A stretch of 64,000 bases of DNA from DASYXT01 sp035934555. Lineage in GTDB: Bacteria > Verrucomicrobiota > Verrucomicrobiia > Limisphaerales > UBA8199. The translations under genes were made by a program, and so were the position numbers. The notes below the pieces were generated by a model, which was given only the letters and a program-made list of their open reading frames with translations, searched no databases and had not been told where the DNA came from. This document shows, piece after piece, positions 9,045 through 18,100 of this stretch; position 1 is the stretch's first letter, and the number at the start of each line of letters is the position of its first letter. The stretch covers positions 1 through 64,000 of the forward strand of contig DASYXT010000098.1 of the NCBI GenBank assembly GCA_035934555.1, given 5' to 3'.

Positions 9045-10151
9045 TTAATGATCCGACCGGCCTTTGCGGTCATCGGAATATCCACGATGCGAGTTCTCCA
9101 CCCGCCCGCGAGAACCAAAATCCCGCCCGGGGCGGCGCTCGACGACAATGTCGCGATGCGTCATGGCAGCCATATGCTCGCGGCCCAGGCCCTCGACCAC
9201 AAACCTGCCGTGGTCAACCCGGTACCCATTCATGATCACGCTGCGGCGGAACTCAAACGCCAAACGCGCCCGAGGCAGCAGGTATCCGTGCAAATGGTGG
9301 TCCCAAAAGTGATCATACCCAACAAAGACAAACGCGTCCGGCCCTAACCCGAAGTCCACATCCACCGCCAATCGCCCGCCGTACCAAAGGCCTACCCCTC
9401 GGCGAAACACCGCGCCGGGCGGCAACGGCGCCCAACCGCAGTAACCATCAGCCTGCCGCCAGCAGACCCACGCCGGCGCCCAATCATATCCGGGCACCCA
9501 CATCCACCCCAGGTTGTCCCGGTACCAACGTCCATAATGAAATGCGACGTCACCCCACGGGTAGTCCGACACCCAGCTCCAACCATCGGCGGTATAGGCC
9601 CAATAGCCACCGTCAAAATACGGCCGCCAATCCGGGTCAACCGCTTCGACGCTCGGCCGCCAGCACAACCCATAGCCGGGCACCTCCATCCATGCGCCAT
9701 AGGGGGCTAATTGCGCCTGAAATGAATCCAGACCAGGGACGGTACCCAGCGTCGGCGGAGCCGAACTCGCATCGGGCGGAGGAGCAAGCTGGGGGGATGG
9801 AGCTGCGGCCGTTGCGGGCGGTGGGTTCGGGGTTGCGGTCATCGGCGCAGGCACAGTCGGTGTCGCAGAAGTACCTGAGCCCATCAATGCCGCGATTTCG
9901 GTCTGCGACACGCCCTGGTCGTGCAAGTAAATGATCTGGTCTGCCGTAAGCGGATAGGTGGCGCCGACATGTTTGATCTGAGCCTTCACAACTTCTTCAT
10001 TCAGTCCGGCTTTAACCAATCGCACGACATCCTGCACTCCGGGAGGCAGGTTGGGGGACGCGGTTTGGGCGCGGCAGGCAACGGGTTGCGCGCCCAGCGC
10101 TAGCAACAAAAACCCCGCCGCGAATGTGAATACGATTCTTCTCTGCTTCAT
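9045..10151 (-). CDS. Secreted Trp/Tyr/Gly-rich protein, DUF6600-like
   Basis: Signal peptide MKQRRIVFTFAAGFLLLALGAQ, then a short helical segment (VVRLVKAGLNEEVVKAQIK...ITLTADQIIYLHDQGV-like) of the type seen in verrucomicrobial envelope proteins, a Pro/Thr/Ala-rich linker (~95-150), and a striking aromatic region (~160-290) with repeats such as YGAWMEVPGYGLCWRPS, DGGYWAYTADGWSWVSD and LGWMWVPGYDWAPAWVCWR. This matches the tryptophan-rich DUF6600 pattern as I remember it. The tail is Arg/Gly/His-rich. Function is not established. It is probably a monocistronic periplasmic or outer-membrane protein. Confidence 0.75.
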   Translation of the reverse strand: MKQRRIVFTFAAGFLLLALGAQPVACRAQTASPNLPPGVQDVVRLVKAGLNEEVVKAQIKHVGATYPLTADQIIYLHDQGVSQTEIAALMGSGTSATPTVPAPMTATPNPPPATAAAPSPQLAPPPDASSAPPTLGTVPGLDSFQAQLAPYGAWMEVPGYGLCWRPSVEAVDPDWRPYFDGGYWAYTADGWSWVSDYPWGDVAFHYGRWYRDNLGWMWVPGYDWAPAWVCWRQADGYCGWAPLPPGAVFRRGVGLWYGGRLAVDVDFGLGPDAFVFVGYDHFWDHHLHGYLLPRARLAFEFRRSVIMNGYRVDHGRFVVEGLGREHMAAMTHRDIVVERRPGRDFGSRGRVENSHRGYSDDRKGRSDH

Positions 10152-10413
10152 CAGATGGCTTCGACTGTTCGCCCGCTCTGGTGGATTCTCGATTGTGATT
10201 AATCAACCCCCAAGCGGGATGAATGAGTCTATTCGAAGGATGAAAATAGCCGCAAGCCCCAATCCTCATGCCGGGCCGATGACACCATCAATCCTGATTG
10301 GGCATGGAATATTCCCGTTGCGTCGCGGGAATCCTGTCAATTCGGGTTCACCGCCAGTCGTGGCAGTCCGTGGCCCGTTGACAACCCAAGTAGCTATGCT
10401 AACACTTAGCATT

Positions 10414-10968
10414 ATGCAACTACTTCCCCGGCTCGCCGCCCTTGTGCTTATGTCAACCCTCGCTGCCTCTGCCGCTGGTCTGCGTGATATCCCCATTAAG
10501 GACATCGATGGCCACGCAACTTCGTTAAACGCTTACGCGGGCAAAGTCCTTCTCATCGTCAACGTCGCTTCGAAATGTGGCTACACGCCCCAATACAAGG
10601 GGCTCCAGGCGCTTTACGAAAAATACAAAGACCAGGGCCTGGTCGTGCTGGGCTTCCCCTGCAACCAATTCGGGCACCAGGAACCCGGCTCCGACGAACA
10701 GATCAAACAGTTCTGCTCCCAGACCTACAACGTCACCTTTCCGATGTTCGACAAAATCGACGTCAACGGCGCAAACCGCCACCCGCTTTATGTCGCCCTC
10801 GCCGGCAAGGACTCCCCTTACCCCGGCAACATTACCTGGAACTTCAATAAATTCCTGATCGGCCGCGACGGCAAGATCCTCAAACGCTTTGATTCCCGCA
10901 TCACGCCGCAATCGCCCGAATTGACCCAAGCCGTTGAAGCCGCATTGGCTGAGAAAAGCGGGACGTAA
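10414..10968 (+). CDS. Exported glutathione peroxidase-like enzyme
   Basis: Thioredoxin-fold peroxidase reducing hydroperoxides. The signature stretches are present: LLIVNVASKCGYTPQY, in which the peroxidatic residue is Cys, then VLGFPCNQFGHQEPGS with the catalytic Gln and the second Cys, and ITWNFNKFLIGRDG with the Trp-Asn pair. The N terminus (MQLLPRLAALVLMSTLAASAAG) is a signal peptide, so the enzyme should act in the periplasm. ATG 10414 is used; ATG 10396 would only lengthen the leader by six residues. No strong ribosome binding site is visible for either. Family members of this kind often use thioredoxin rather than glutathione. Confidence 0.9.
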   Translation: MQLLPRLAALVLMSTLAASAAGLRDIPIKDIDGHATSLNAYAGKVLLIVNVASKCGYTPQYKGLQALYEKYKDQGLVVLGFPCNQFGHQEPGSDEQIKQFCSQTYNVTFPMFDKIDVNGANRHPLYVALAGKDSPYPGNITWNFNKFLIGRDGKILKRFDSRITPQSPELTQAVEAALAEKSGT

Positions 10969-11462
10969 ACCTGAAGGTTCGTTCCAGCCGCGAGAAGGCA
11001 CCAAACGCGCAGGAGCTTGGCGAATGGCGCTCCGGCCACAATGAACGATACTCCTCCATGTGTGCCGGAAGGCGAGTTGCGACCTGGGTGTGTCGCGCCA
11101 TAGAGTTCGGCCTCCACTCACTCCCTCCATAACCCTCTGCGTCTATAGCCAATCTCTGTTGCGTGGGTCGCCAAAATGAGAATCAGCTTCCTCATTGAGC
11201 CTGTCCTGTCAGAACGCGTTCTCGTTACTTTCTTGAAATCCTGTTCCTCTTGTTAATTCTCCCAATTATCGGAGCCGGGTGGCGAGATTTTGCCAGGGAA
11301 CGGGAAAATGCCCTGTGTGCCTCCAAAAGCACACCTTTGTGGGTTGAGTACCAATTGAATGTGGAAAGGTGTGGTTGTAGGTTTTGACATGCCTTTTGCA
11401 ACCACCCCGGGAATTGTGACGCTTGGTCGCTTCCATAACGCTGTCGAACCCGAGACTTTATC
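10969..11462. other. Intergenic region with no supported gene
   Basis: About 490 bp between the peroxidase and the RCC1 protein. Short reverse frames exist but have no recognisable motifs. A TTGACA hexamer at 11384-11389 has no matching -10 box at normal spacing. The promoter of the following gene is presumably here, but I cannot place it. Confidence 0.5.
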
Positions 11463-13964
11463 ATGAAACACGTTTATACCACCTTCGCGTGTTCCCTCCT
11501 AATTCAGCTCACGCTCGCGTTGACTAACGCCGCGGCCGCCCGCGCAAATGTGGTTGCGTGGGGTCAGAATGTCGGCGGCCAATCGGCCATGCTGCCGCGC
11601 CTCACCAATGTCGTCGCGATTGCACCCGGCCTTGCGCTGAAGAGCGACGGGTCACTCCTGGCCTGGGGTAACAATTACTACGGGCAAACCAATATCCCTC
11701 CCGGATTGACCAACATTGCCGCTATTTCCGCCGCGACCGATTTTAACGTGGTGCTCACCAGCAACGGCACCGTTGTCGCCTGGGGCGATAACCTCACCGC
11801 CGAAACCAACGTTCCCCCAGGGCTGACTAACGTGCGGGCCATCTCTGCCGCCGATTTTCTTATCCTTGCCCTCAAGGGTGACGGAACCGTCGTGGCGTGG
11901 GGAAGCGACAACGGCTGGGGAGAACTCGATGTACCGGCCACGCTGAACAACGTCATCGCCGTCTGCTCGGGTGGGGACCACGCCTTCGCCTTGAGAAGCA
12001 ACGGCACCATTGTCGGCTGGGGCGCCAATTATGCCGGGCAGCTCGACCTGCCCTCCGGGCTGGCCAATGTCGTTGCTATTGCCGATTGCCTCGCGCTCAA
12101 AGCCGATGGGACGGTGGTGGCCTGGGGCAGCGGGGAGTTCACTCCGACCAACGTTCCGCCCGGGCTGTCGAATGTTCAAGCGATTGCCGTAGGAGCTTAC
12201 TCCGCTCTCGCGCTAAAGGCTGACGGCACAGTGGTCGCTTGGGGAACTGATACTTTTGGCGATACGGAAGTTCCGGTTGGCCTCACCCACGTCACTGCGA
12301 TCGCCGCCGGAGGACAGTACCAAAGCCTGGCGCTGAACGATGGGACTCCGGCTATAATTACACAGCCCACCAACGTGACCGTTTACAGCGGCAGAACCGC
12401 CGTCTTTGATTTCCGTGCTGCCGGCGCCTCTCCGTTAACCTATTACTTGCAATTCAATGGCGCTGAGGTCGCCCAATCCATCGATTCGCCACCGAGCCTT
12501 GCCAATGTCCAACCCGTCAACGCCGGTGTTTATGATGTGGTAGTCAGCAACGCGTCGGGTGCGCTCACTAGTTCTAATGTCACCCTCACGGTTGTGAATT
12601 CTGGTCCCATCATCACCCGGCAGCCCGCCTCGCAGACTGTCCTGCCAGGCTGGAACGCCGGTTTGTCGCTTGGGACTTCCGGTTCCTTGCCCGCCAGTTA
12701 TCAATGGCGACTGAATGGAACCGCTATCCCCGGCGCGACGGCTTCGGCTCTTGCGCTGACCAATGTGCAGTTCGCGCAAGGCGGAGTTTATTCTGTCGCC
12801 CTCACCAATGCCTTTGGTTCGGTCACTAGCACCGGCGCGGTCCTGACTGTCACACCGGGCTTTGCGCTGGAATGGCAAAGCGGCTCCCTTTTGCCGCCTG
12901 CTGGCGTGACCAACATTGTTTCACTAGCCGCAGGAGGAGCTTTTGGGCTCGCCGTTAAGGCAGATGGCACCGTCGTTGCCTGGGGAGACAATACGTACGG
13001 TCAAACCACCGTCCCTACCGTCCGCTCAAACGATGTGTATCTCCCCGCTATCACTAATGCCATTGCCGTGGCGGGAGGGTTCTATCATACCCTGGTTTTG
13101 AAAGCCGACGGCACCGTGTTGGCCTGGGGCGCCGGGACTCATAATGCCGATTACCCACCCGATTATGGTCAGTCGAGCGTTCCGGCGGGATTGAGCAACG
13201 TAGTCTCCATTGCCGCCGGTGGCTACTTTAGCCTGGCCCTGAAAACCGACGGCAGGGTGGTGGGCTGGGGCGATAGTCGTTTCGGCCAAACCACCCCCCC
13301 TCCCGATTTGAGCAACGTCGTTTCTATAGCCGCCGGGTCGTTTGCCGCTGCTGCCTTGAGAACCGACGGCACGGTGGTGGCCTGGGGAAACAATAATTCC
13401 GGCCAAACAAATCCTCCCGCGGGCCTGAGCAACGTGGTAGCGATTGCTGCCGGCGTACAATATTTTCTGGCGCTAAAGAGTGACGGCACAATTGCGGCCT
13501 GGGGCAAGACAAGCAGCACCTCGACTCCCGTCACGGTTCCGGCGGGTTTGAGGGATGTTGTGGGTATCGCTGGAAGTGGTGATGTTAGCCTGGCACTAAA
13601 GAGCGACGGCACCGTAGTTGCCTGGGGCAACCTGACGACAGTCGATTGGCAGTTTGAGCCCAGTGTCCTTTGGCCCGCGGCCAGCAATGTGGTGAGTATC
13701 GCGGCCGCAGGGAACATCAGCCTGGGGCTCGTCAGTTCCCGGCCGCAAAGAATAACGCTCATCCAGCCCTCAATGGCCCAAGGAACTTTCAACGTTTCTC
13801 TGCCAACGGCCAGCGGAAGGGTTTACCAACTGCAATTTAAAGATACCCTCGACGACTCCAACTGGAGCAGCCTTCCGCTGGTGCCTGGGAATGGACAACT
13901 CCAAACTTTTGTTGACCCAACGCCTTTCGGGGCGCAGAGGTATTATCGCGTCTTGCGATGGTAA
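11463..13964 (+). CDS. Secreted RCC1/BLIP-II-type propeller with Ig-like inserts
   Basis: A signal peptide (MKHVYTTFACSLLIQLTLALTNAAA) is followed by two sets of RCC1-like blades with the repeat pattern ALKxDGTVVAWGxNxxGQT and PxGLxNVVAIAAG: one at residues ~30-295 and one at ~480-760. Between them lie two Ig-like domains (~300-385 and ~388-470; PTNVTVYSGRTAVFDF and QPASQTVLPGWNAG). The C-terminal ~65 residues form a beta module ending in RYYRVLRW, resembling the ends of other secreted proteins in this window. RCC1 propellers are usually binding scaffolds; no enzyme motif is seen. The unusual point is that Ig domains split the propeller into two arrays. Confidence 0.85.
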   Translation: MKHVYTTFACSLLIQLTLALTNAAAARANVVAWGQNVGGQSAMLPRLTNVVAIAPGLALKSDGSLLAWGNNYYGQTNIPPGLTNIAAISAATDFNVVLTSNGTVVAWGDNLTAETNVPPGLTNVRAISAADFLILALKGDGTVVAWGSDNGWGELDVPATLNNVIAVCSGGDHAFALRSNGTIVGWGANYAGQLDLPSGLANVVAIADCLALKADGTVVAWGSGEFTPTNVPPGLSNVQAIAVGAYSALALKADGTVVAWGTDTFGDTEVPVGLTHVTAIAAGGQYQSLALNDGTPAIITQPTNVTVYSGRTAVFDFRAAGASPLTYYLQFNGAEVAQSIDSPPSLANVQPVNAGVYDVVVSNASGALTSSNVTLTVVNSGPIITRQPASQTVLPGWNAGLSLGTSGSLPASYQWRLNGTAIPGATASALALTNVQFAQGGVYSVALTNAFGSVTSTGAVLTVTPGFALEWQSGSLLPPAGVTNIVSLAAGGAFGLAVKADGTVVAWGDNTYGQTTVPTVRSNDVYLPAITNAIAVAGGFYHTLVLKADGTVLAWGAGTHNADYPPDYGQSSVPAGLSNVVSIAAGGYFSLALKTDGRVVGWGDSRFGQTTPPPDLSNVVSIAAGSFAAAALRTDGTVVAWGNNNSGQTNPPAGLSNVVAIAAGVQYFLALKSDGTIAAWGKTSSTSTPVTVPAGLRDVVGIAGSGDVSLALKSDGTVVAWGNLTTVDWQFEPSVLWPAASNVVSIAAAGNISLGLVSSRPQRITLIQPSMAQGTFNVSLPTASGRVYQLQFKDTLDDSNWSSLPLVPGNGQLQTFVDPTPFGAQRYYRVLRW

Positions 13965-14124
13965 GCGGTAAGTCGCCAATGGAGTTGAGGGGATTGGCAT
14001 TGGCTCGCGCTTTTTGCTCAATGCGGCATTTCCGCAAACCTGGGTTTTTGTTACGACTCTGACGGGGCTGGTGAGATTGGCGCCGGCGTGACAAAGGAGA
14101 TCTTGCGCAATTCAGCCGGTGCGA

Positions 14125-14141
14125 ATACGCTTATTGCGTAT
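14125..14141. promoter_or_regulatory. Palindrome over the start of the antitoxin gene
   Basis: ATACGC (14125-14130) and GCGTAT (14136-14141) form a perfect inverted repeat around TTATT, and the right arm runs into the ATG at 14140. A second 8-bp palindrome, TTGCGCAA, sits at 14103-14110. Ribbon-helix-helix antitoxins commonly bind such sites to repress their own operon, so this is a candidate operator. It could also hide the start codon in an mRNA hairpin. Confidence 0.5.
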
Positions 14142-14352
14142 GAGTCATACAATAACAATTCGTCTTAATAAGGAGCTGGCGACGTGGTTGGAACAGGCCG
14201 CCGCCAGCACGGGGATCTCTCAAGGTCAGTTGGTTCGCGACCAACTGGAAAAGGCCAAGTCCGCCGCCTCTGCGCAGTCGTTCCTGCGGCTCGCTGGGGC
14301 ACTGCGAGGTCCTAAAGATCTTTCGCGGCGCAAGGGCTACTCTGCCAAATGA
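14140..14352 (+). CDS. Ribbon-helix-helix (CopG/Arc-type) antitoxin
   Basis: A 70-aa protein opening with MSHTITIRLNKELATWLEQAA, the beta strand plus helix pattern of ribbon-helix-helix DNA-binding proteins, followed by STGISQGQLVRDQLEKA as the second helix. The basic, flexible C terminus (LRGPKDLSRRKGYSAK) would be the toxin-binding tail. The start is ATG 14140; GTG 14119 is also open but would add seven residues encoded by the palindrome. The stop overlaps the PIN toxin start by ATGA, so translation is coupled. Probable role: neutralise the PIN toxin and autorepress. Confidence 0.82.
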   Translation: MSHTITIRLNKELATWLEQAAASTGISQGQLVRDQLEKAKSAASAQSFLRLAGALRGPKDLSRRKGYSAK

Positions 14353-14753
14353 AAGGCATTGCTGACACAGGCTTTCTGGTCGCCTTTATCAATCGTGGAG
14401 ACAACTACCACGAATGGGCAGTGAGCTTGGCGGCTCGAGTGAACGAACCCCTGCTCACCTGCGAGTCAGTGCTGTCCGAGGCTGCCTTCCATCTCGGCAG
14501 CGTATCGCTTGTGTTGGCGCTGGTTCGCGAGGGGCTGGCGGCGGTGGCTTTCGATTGCCGCGAGCATTGGCCACAGTTGGAGCAATTGGCCGAACGCTAT
14601 GCGGACCGCCAACCGGATCTGGCTGATCTTTGTCTGATCCGTATGAGCGAACTATACCCCCGGCACAGAGTGATCACGGTGGACCGGGAGGACTTCCGAA
14701 TTTACCGCAAGAACAAGCGGGAGATGATTCCGTTGATTTGTCCGCCTGGGTAG
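14349..14753 (+). CDS. PIN-domain ribonuclease toxin (VapC-like)
   Basis: A 134-aa PIN fold. Acidic metal-binding residues are visible in IADTGFLVAFINRGD (first Asp, residue 6), in CESVLSEAAFHLG (Glu near 40), in QPDLADLCLIRMSE (Asp near 92-95) and in VITVDREDFRIYR (last Asp near 115). VapC-type toxins cleave specific RNAs, often tRNA or rRNA loops. It overlaps the antitoxin gene by four bases, the classic two-gene order with antitoxin first. The RNA target cannot be read from sequence. Confidence 0.87.
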   Translation: MKGIADTGFLVAFINRGDNYHEWAVSLAARVNEPLLTCESVLSEAAFHLGSVSLVLALVREGLAAVAFDCREHWPQLEQLAERYADRQPDLADLCLIRMSELYPRHRVITVDREDFRIYRKNKREMIPLICPPG

Positions 14754-15150
14754 GCGATGGCGCAGGCGCGTCAGAGATCCCCATTGAACCGTATCGCGCC
14801 CAGATTTAGCACTCCTGAAATCCTGTTTATCTCGGAGAGCCCACAATATCTCCTGGTAGTTCGGTAGTTTCCGTTTGTCCCGTTTGCACTTCCGGTCGTC
14901 TTCCCCCCCGCTCCCGGTCAATAAATGCTAAACCTTTGCCAAACGGTGGATAGCGACCTTGGCGCATCTCTCCAAAATCCAGCTAATGGTGGAGACCTTC
15001 GGCGGGCGTGAACTACCCTGCACCGGGCAGACGCCTTTGTTTGCTCCAGCACGGCCACAGCCCGGGGCGCCTGCAAGACCCCTCAGCCCGCCGCCAATTT
15101 GCCCGCTTGGTCGGCCGCGTTCTGCCGTAACGAAAAACTTGAAACACCCT
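14754..15150. other. Intergenic region with no supported gene
   Basis: About 400 bp upstream of the GH38 gene. The GH38 frame stays open back to 14959, but the extra 64 residues are Pro/Arg-rich and unlike a protein N terminus. A C7 run occurs around 14903. No promoter, terminator or RNA gene could be supported. Confidence 0.5.
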
Positions 15151-18100
15151 ATGCCTACTCGAATGTCTATTGGTTGGGCCGCCGGCGCTCTGGCTCTAGG
15201 CCTCGGCTTCTGCCCATCCCTTCGCGCCGCGCTCGACCCTACTCGCGACAAAATCCTTTACATGGTCGCCACCGCTCATCTCGACGACCAGTGGAACTGG
15301 ACCATTCAGGACACAATCAATTCGTTCATCCCAAATACGCTGCACCAAAACTTTACGTATTTCAGCAATCCCAGTCTTACCAATTATACGTTCAGCTTCG
15401 AGGAGGCCTGGCGGTACCAGTTGATTAACGAATATTACCCCGCCGACTTCCTCACGCTCTCCAACTACATCGCCCAAGGCCGTTGGCGCTTAGCCGGGTC
15501 GGTGATGGTCGCGGGAGACGTCAATACGCCGGCGCCCGAGTCGCTCATCCGCCACACCCTCTACGCGAATAACTATTGGCGGCAGCAATTCGGCAAAGCC
15601 AGTCTGGATATTTTTCTGCCCGATTGTTTCGGCTTCGGCTACGCGCTGCCTTCCGTTGCAGCCCACTGCGGGTTAAAAGGTTTTTCGAGCCAGAAACTTT
15701 CATGGGGTTGTTGGACCAACATCCCGTTCCAGAACATCGGTCGCTGGGTTGGGCCGGACGGTTCATCTATCGTCGCAGCTCTCCAGCCGGGCAGCTATAC
15801 AAGCACGATCGGCGGTAACCTCGCCAATGATTCCGGTGAACTAAACCGCCTGACGAACAATTTCCGGCAAACCGGTTTGTATTTGGATTACCGCTATTTC
15901 GGCACCGGCGATCAGGGCGGCGCGCCAGACGCTGTTTCGGTGTCCAACGTCTGCTTGAGTGTTCAAACCACGGGCGCGGTTCACGTCCTGAACACCGGGT
16001 CCGACCAGCTATTTAGCGATCTGACTCCTGCCCAGGTCTCGATGCTCCCGACGTACCAGGGAGAATTGCTCATGCAAACTCACGGGACCGGTACCTACAC
16101 GGCTCATGCCGAAAATAAGAAGTACCATCGCCAGTGCGAACAGGCCGCCGCGGAAGCCGAGTGCGCATCCGTCCTTGCCGATTGGCTGCAAGGCGGCGGC
16201 ACGTATCCCCAGGAACGGCTCAATAAGGTCTGGTCCCGGTTCCTTTGGCACGAGTTTCATGACGACCTCACCGGGACCAGCATTCCCAGCGCCTATTCTT
16301 TTTCCTGGAACGATTACCTGCTGGCGTTGAATGAACTGACGGCCGAGACCGCGGCGCGCATCTCCGTCGTCGGCAGCAGCCTGGACACCACGGCCGCCGG
16401 CGTGCCGCTGGTGGTCTTCAACCCATTGTCGGTTGCGCGGGAAGACCTGGTCGAGGCTACCGTCACGTTTGCGGAGGGCGTGCCTGACGCCGTGCGAGTT
16501 TTCGCTCCGAATGGCAATGAAGTCCCATCGCAAATGGGCACGCCGAGCGGCGCGAGCGTGCCCGTGACTTTCCTGGCTGATGTTCCCTCGATGGGAGCGG
16601 CGGTGTACGACGTGCGCCCGTCACCCACGCCATGCACCTTAAGCACCGGTTTGTCGGTCTCGAACGGTCAAATCGAGAGCACTCGCTATCGAGTCCTCCT
16701 CAACGCCAATGGCGACGTCACTTCCATTCTGGACAAGGTCAACAACCAGCAGTTGTTGAGCGCGCCGATTCGCTGGGAGTTTCTCTATGACCTGAGTACC
16801 AGTTGGCCTTGCTGGGAAGTCCAGTACAACAATCTCATTGCCGCGCCGGTGTCCTATTTGAGCGCGCCGGCCACCGTTCAAGTGCTGGAGAACGGCCCCG
16901 CGCGTGTGACGTTAGCCGTGCTGCGCCATAACGCGGGCTCGACGTTTGTCGAACGGATACGTCTGGGGGCCGGCAATGCCGGGGATCGCGTCGAGTGGGA
17001 CGTCTCGGTCCATTGGGCAACCTTGCAGACGCTCCTGAAATTGGATTTCCCGCTCACGGTATCCAACCCGTATGCCACATTCGATCTCGGCCTGGGCACC
17101 ATCCAACGGCCCAACGAAACCCCCAATCTTTACGAGGTCCCAGCCCAGCAATGGGCTGATTTAACCAGCTCGAGCGGCTCGTACGGCGTCACCCTTATGA
17201 GCGATTCGAAATATGGCTGGGATAAGCCCGCCAATAATGAGCTGCGCTTGAGCATTTTCCACACGCCGGCCGTCGGTGGCAGCTTCGTCTATGAGGCCAC
17301 CAACAGCATCGGCTCACATCACATGTTGATAGGTGTCATGGGCCATCGCAACGATTGGCGGGCCAGCGGGTCAGCCTGGGTTGCGGCGCGGCTGAACCAG
17401 CCATTGCAAGCGTTTCAAACGCTGCCGCACACCGGCTCCCTGGGTAAGAGTTTCGGCTTTCTCTCCTGCAATAACTCCAATGTCATGGTCAAAGCCATCA
17501 AGAAAGCCGAGAACAGCAGCGAAATCATCGTCCGGCTTCAGGAACTAACGGGCCAACCTCAGTCAGCCCAATTGAGCCTCGCCGCACCGATTCTGACTGC
17601 GCGCCAGGTGACCGGAGCAGAAGACCCGGTGACCACTCTCAATCCCAGCGGTGGTGTGCTCACCATTTCGTTAAGTGCATATCAGCCGATGACCCTCGCT
17701 CTGACGCTCTCGCCACCCACGACGTTGCTCCCGAAGCCGCAATGCCTCCCGCTTGCTTTGCCCTTTAACCTCGATGCCATTTCCACCGACGCAAACCGAA
17801 CCGACGGCAACTTCGATAGCGGTTACACCTACCCCGCAGAGTTGATGCCCTCGAACATCGCGCGCGACGGCCTCACGTTCCAGCTTGGCCCCACCAACGA
17901 CGGCGCCAACAATGCGCTCTCATGTCAGGGCCAAACGCTCGCATTGCCCGCGGGCTATAATGATCTGTACTTTCTAGCTGCGGCGGCTTCCAATGATGTC
18001 ACAGCCGCCTTTACCCTCAACACCATTACCACCAATGTCACTGTCCGGTACTTCTCGGGGTTCATGGGACAATGGTACCCGCCTTTCCTCAAGAAGGATG

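Noticed and set aside
10378..10416. TTGACA upstream of the glutathione peroxidase gene as a promoter
   Set aside because: No -10-like hexamer at 16-18 bp; TATGCT is only 11 bp away. A similar TTGACA at 11384 also lacks a -10 box.
14959..15150. 64-codon extension of the GH38 gene
   Set aside because: Pro/Arg-rich and placed before a good signal peptide that begins at 15151.
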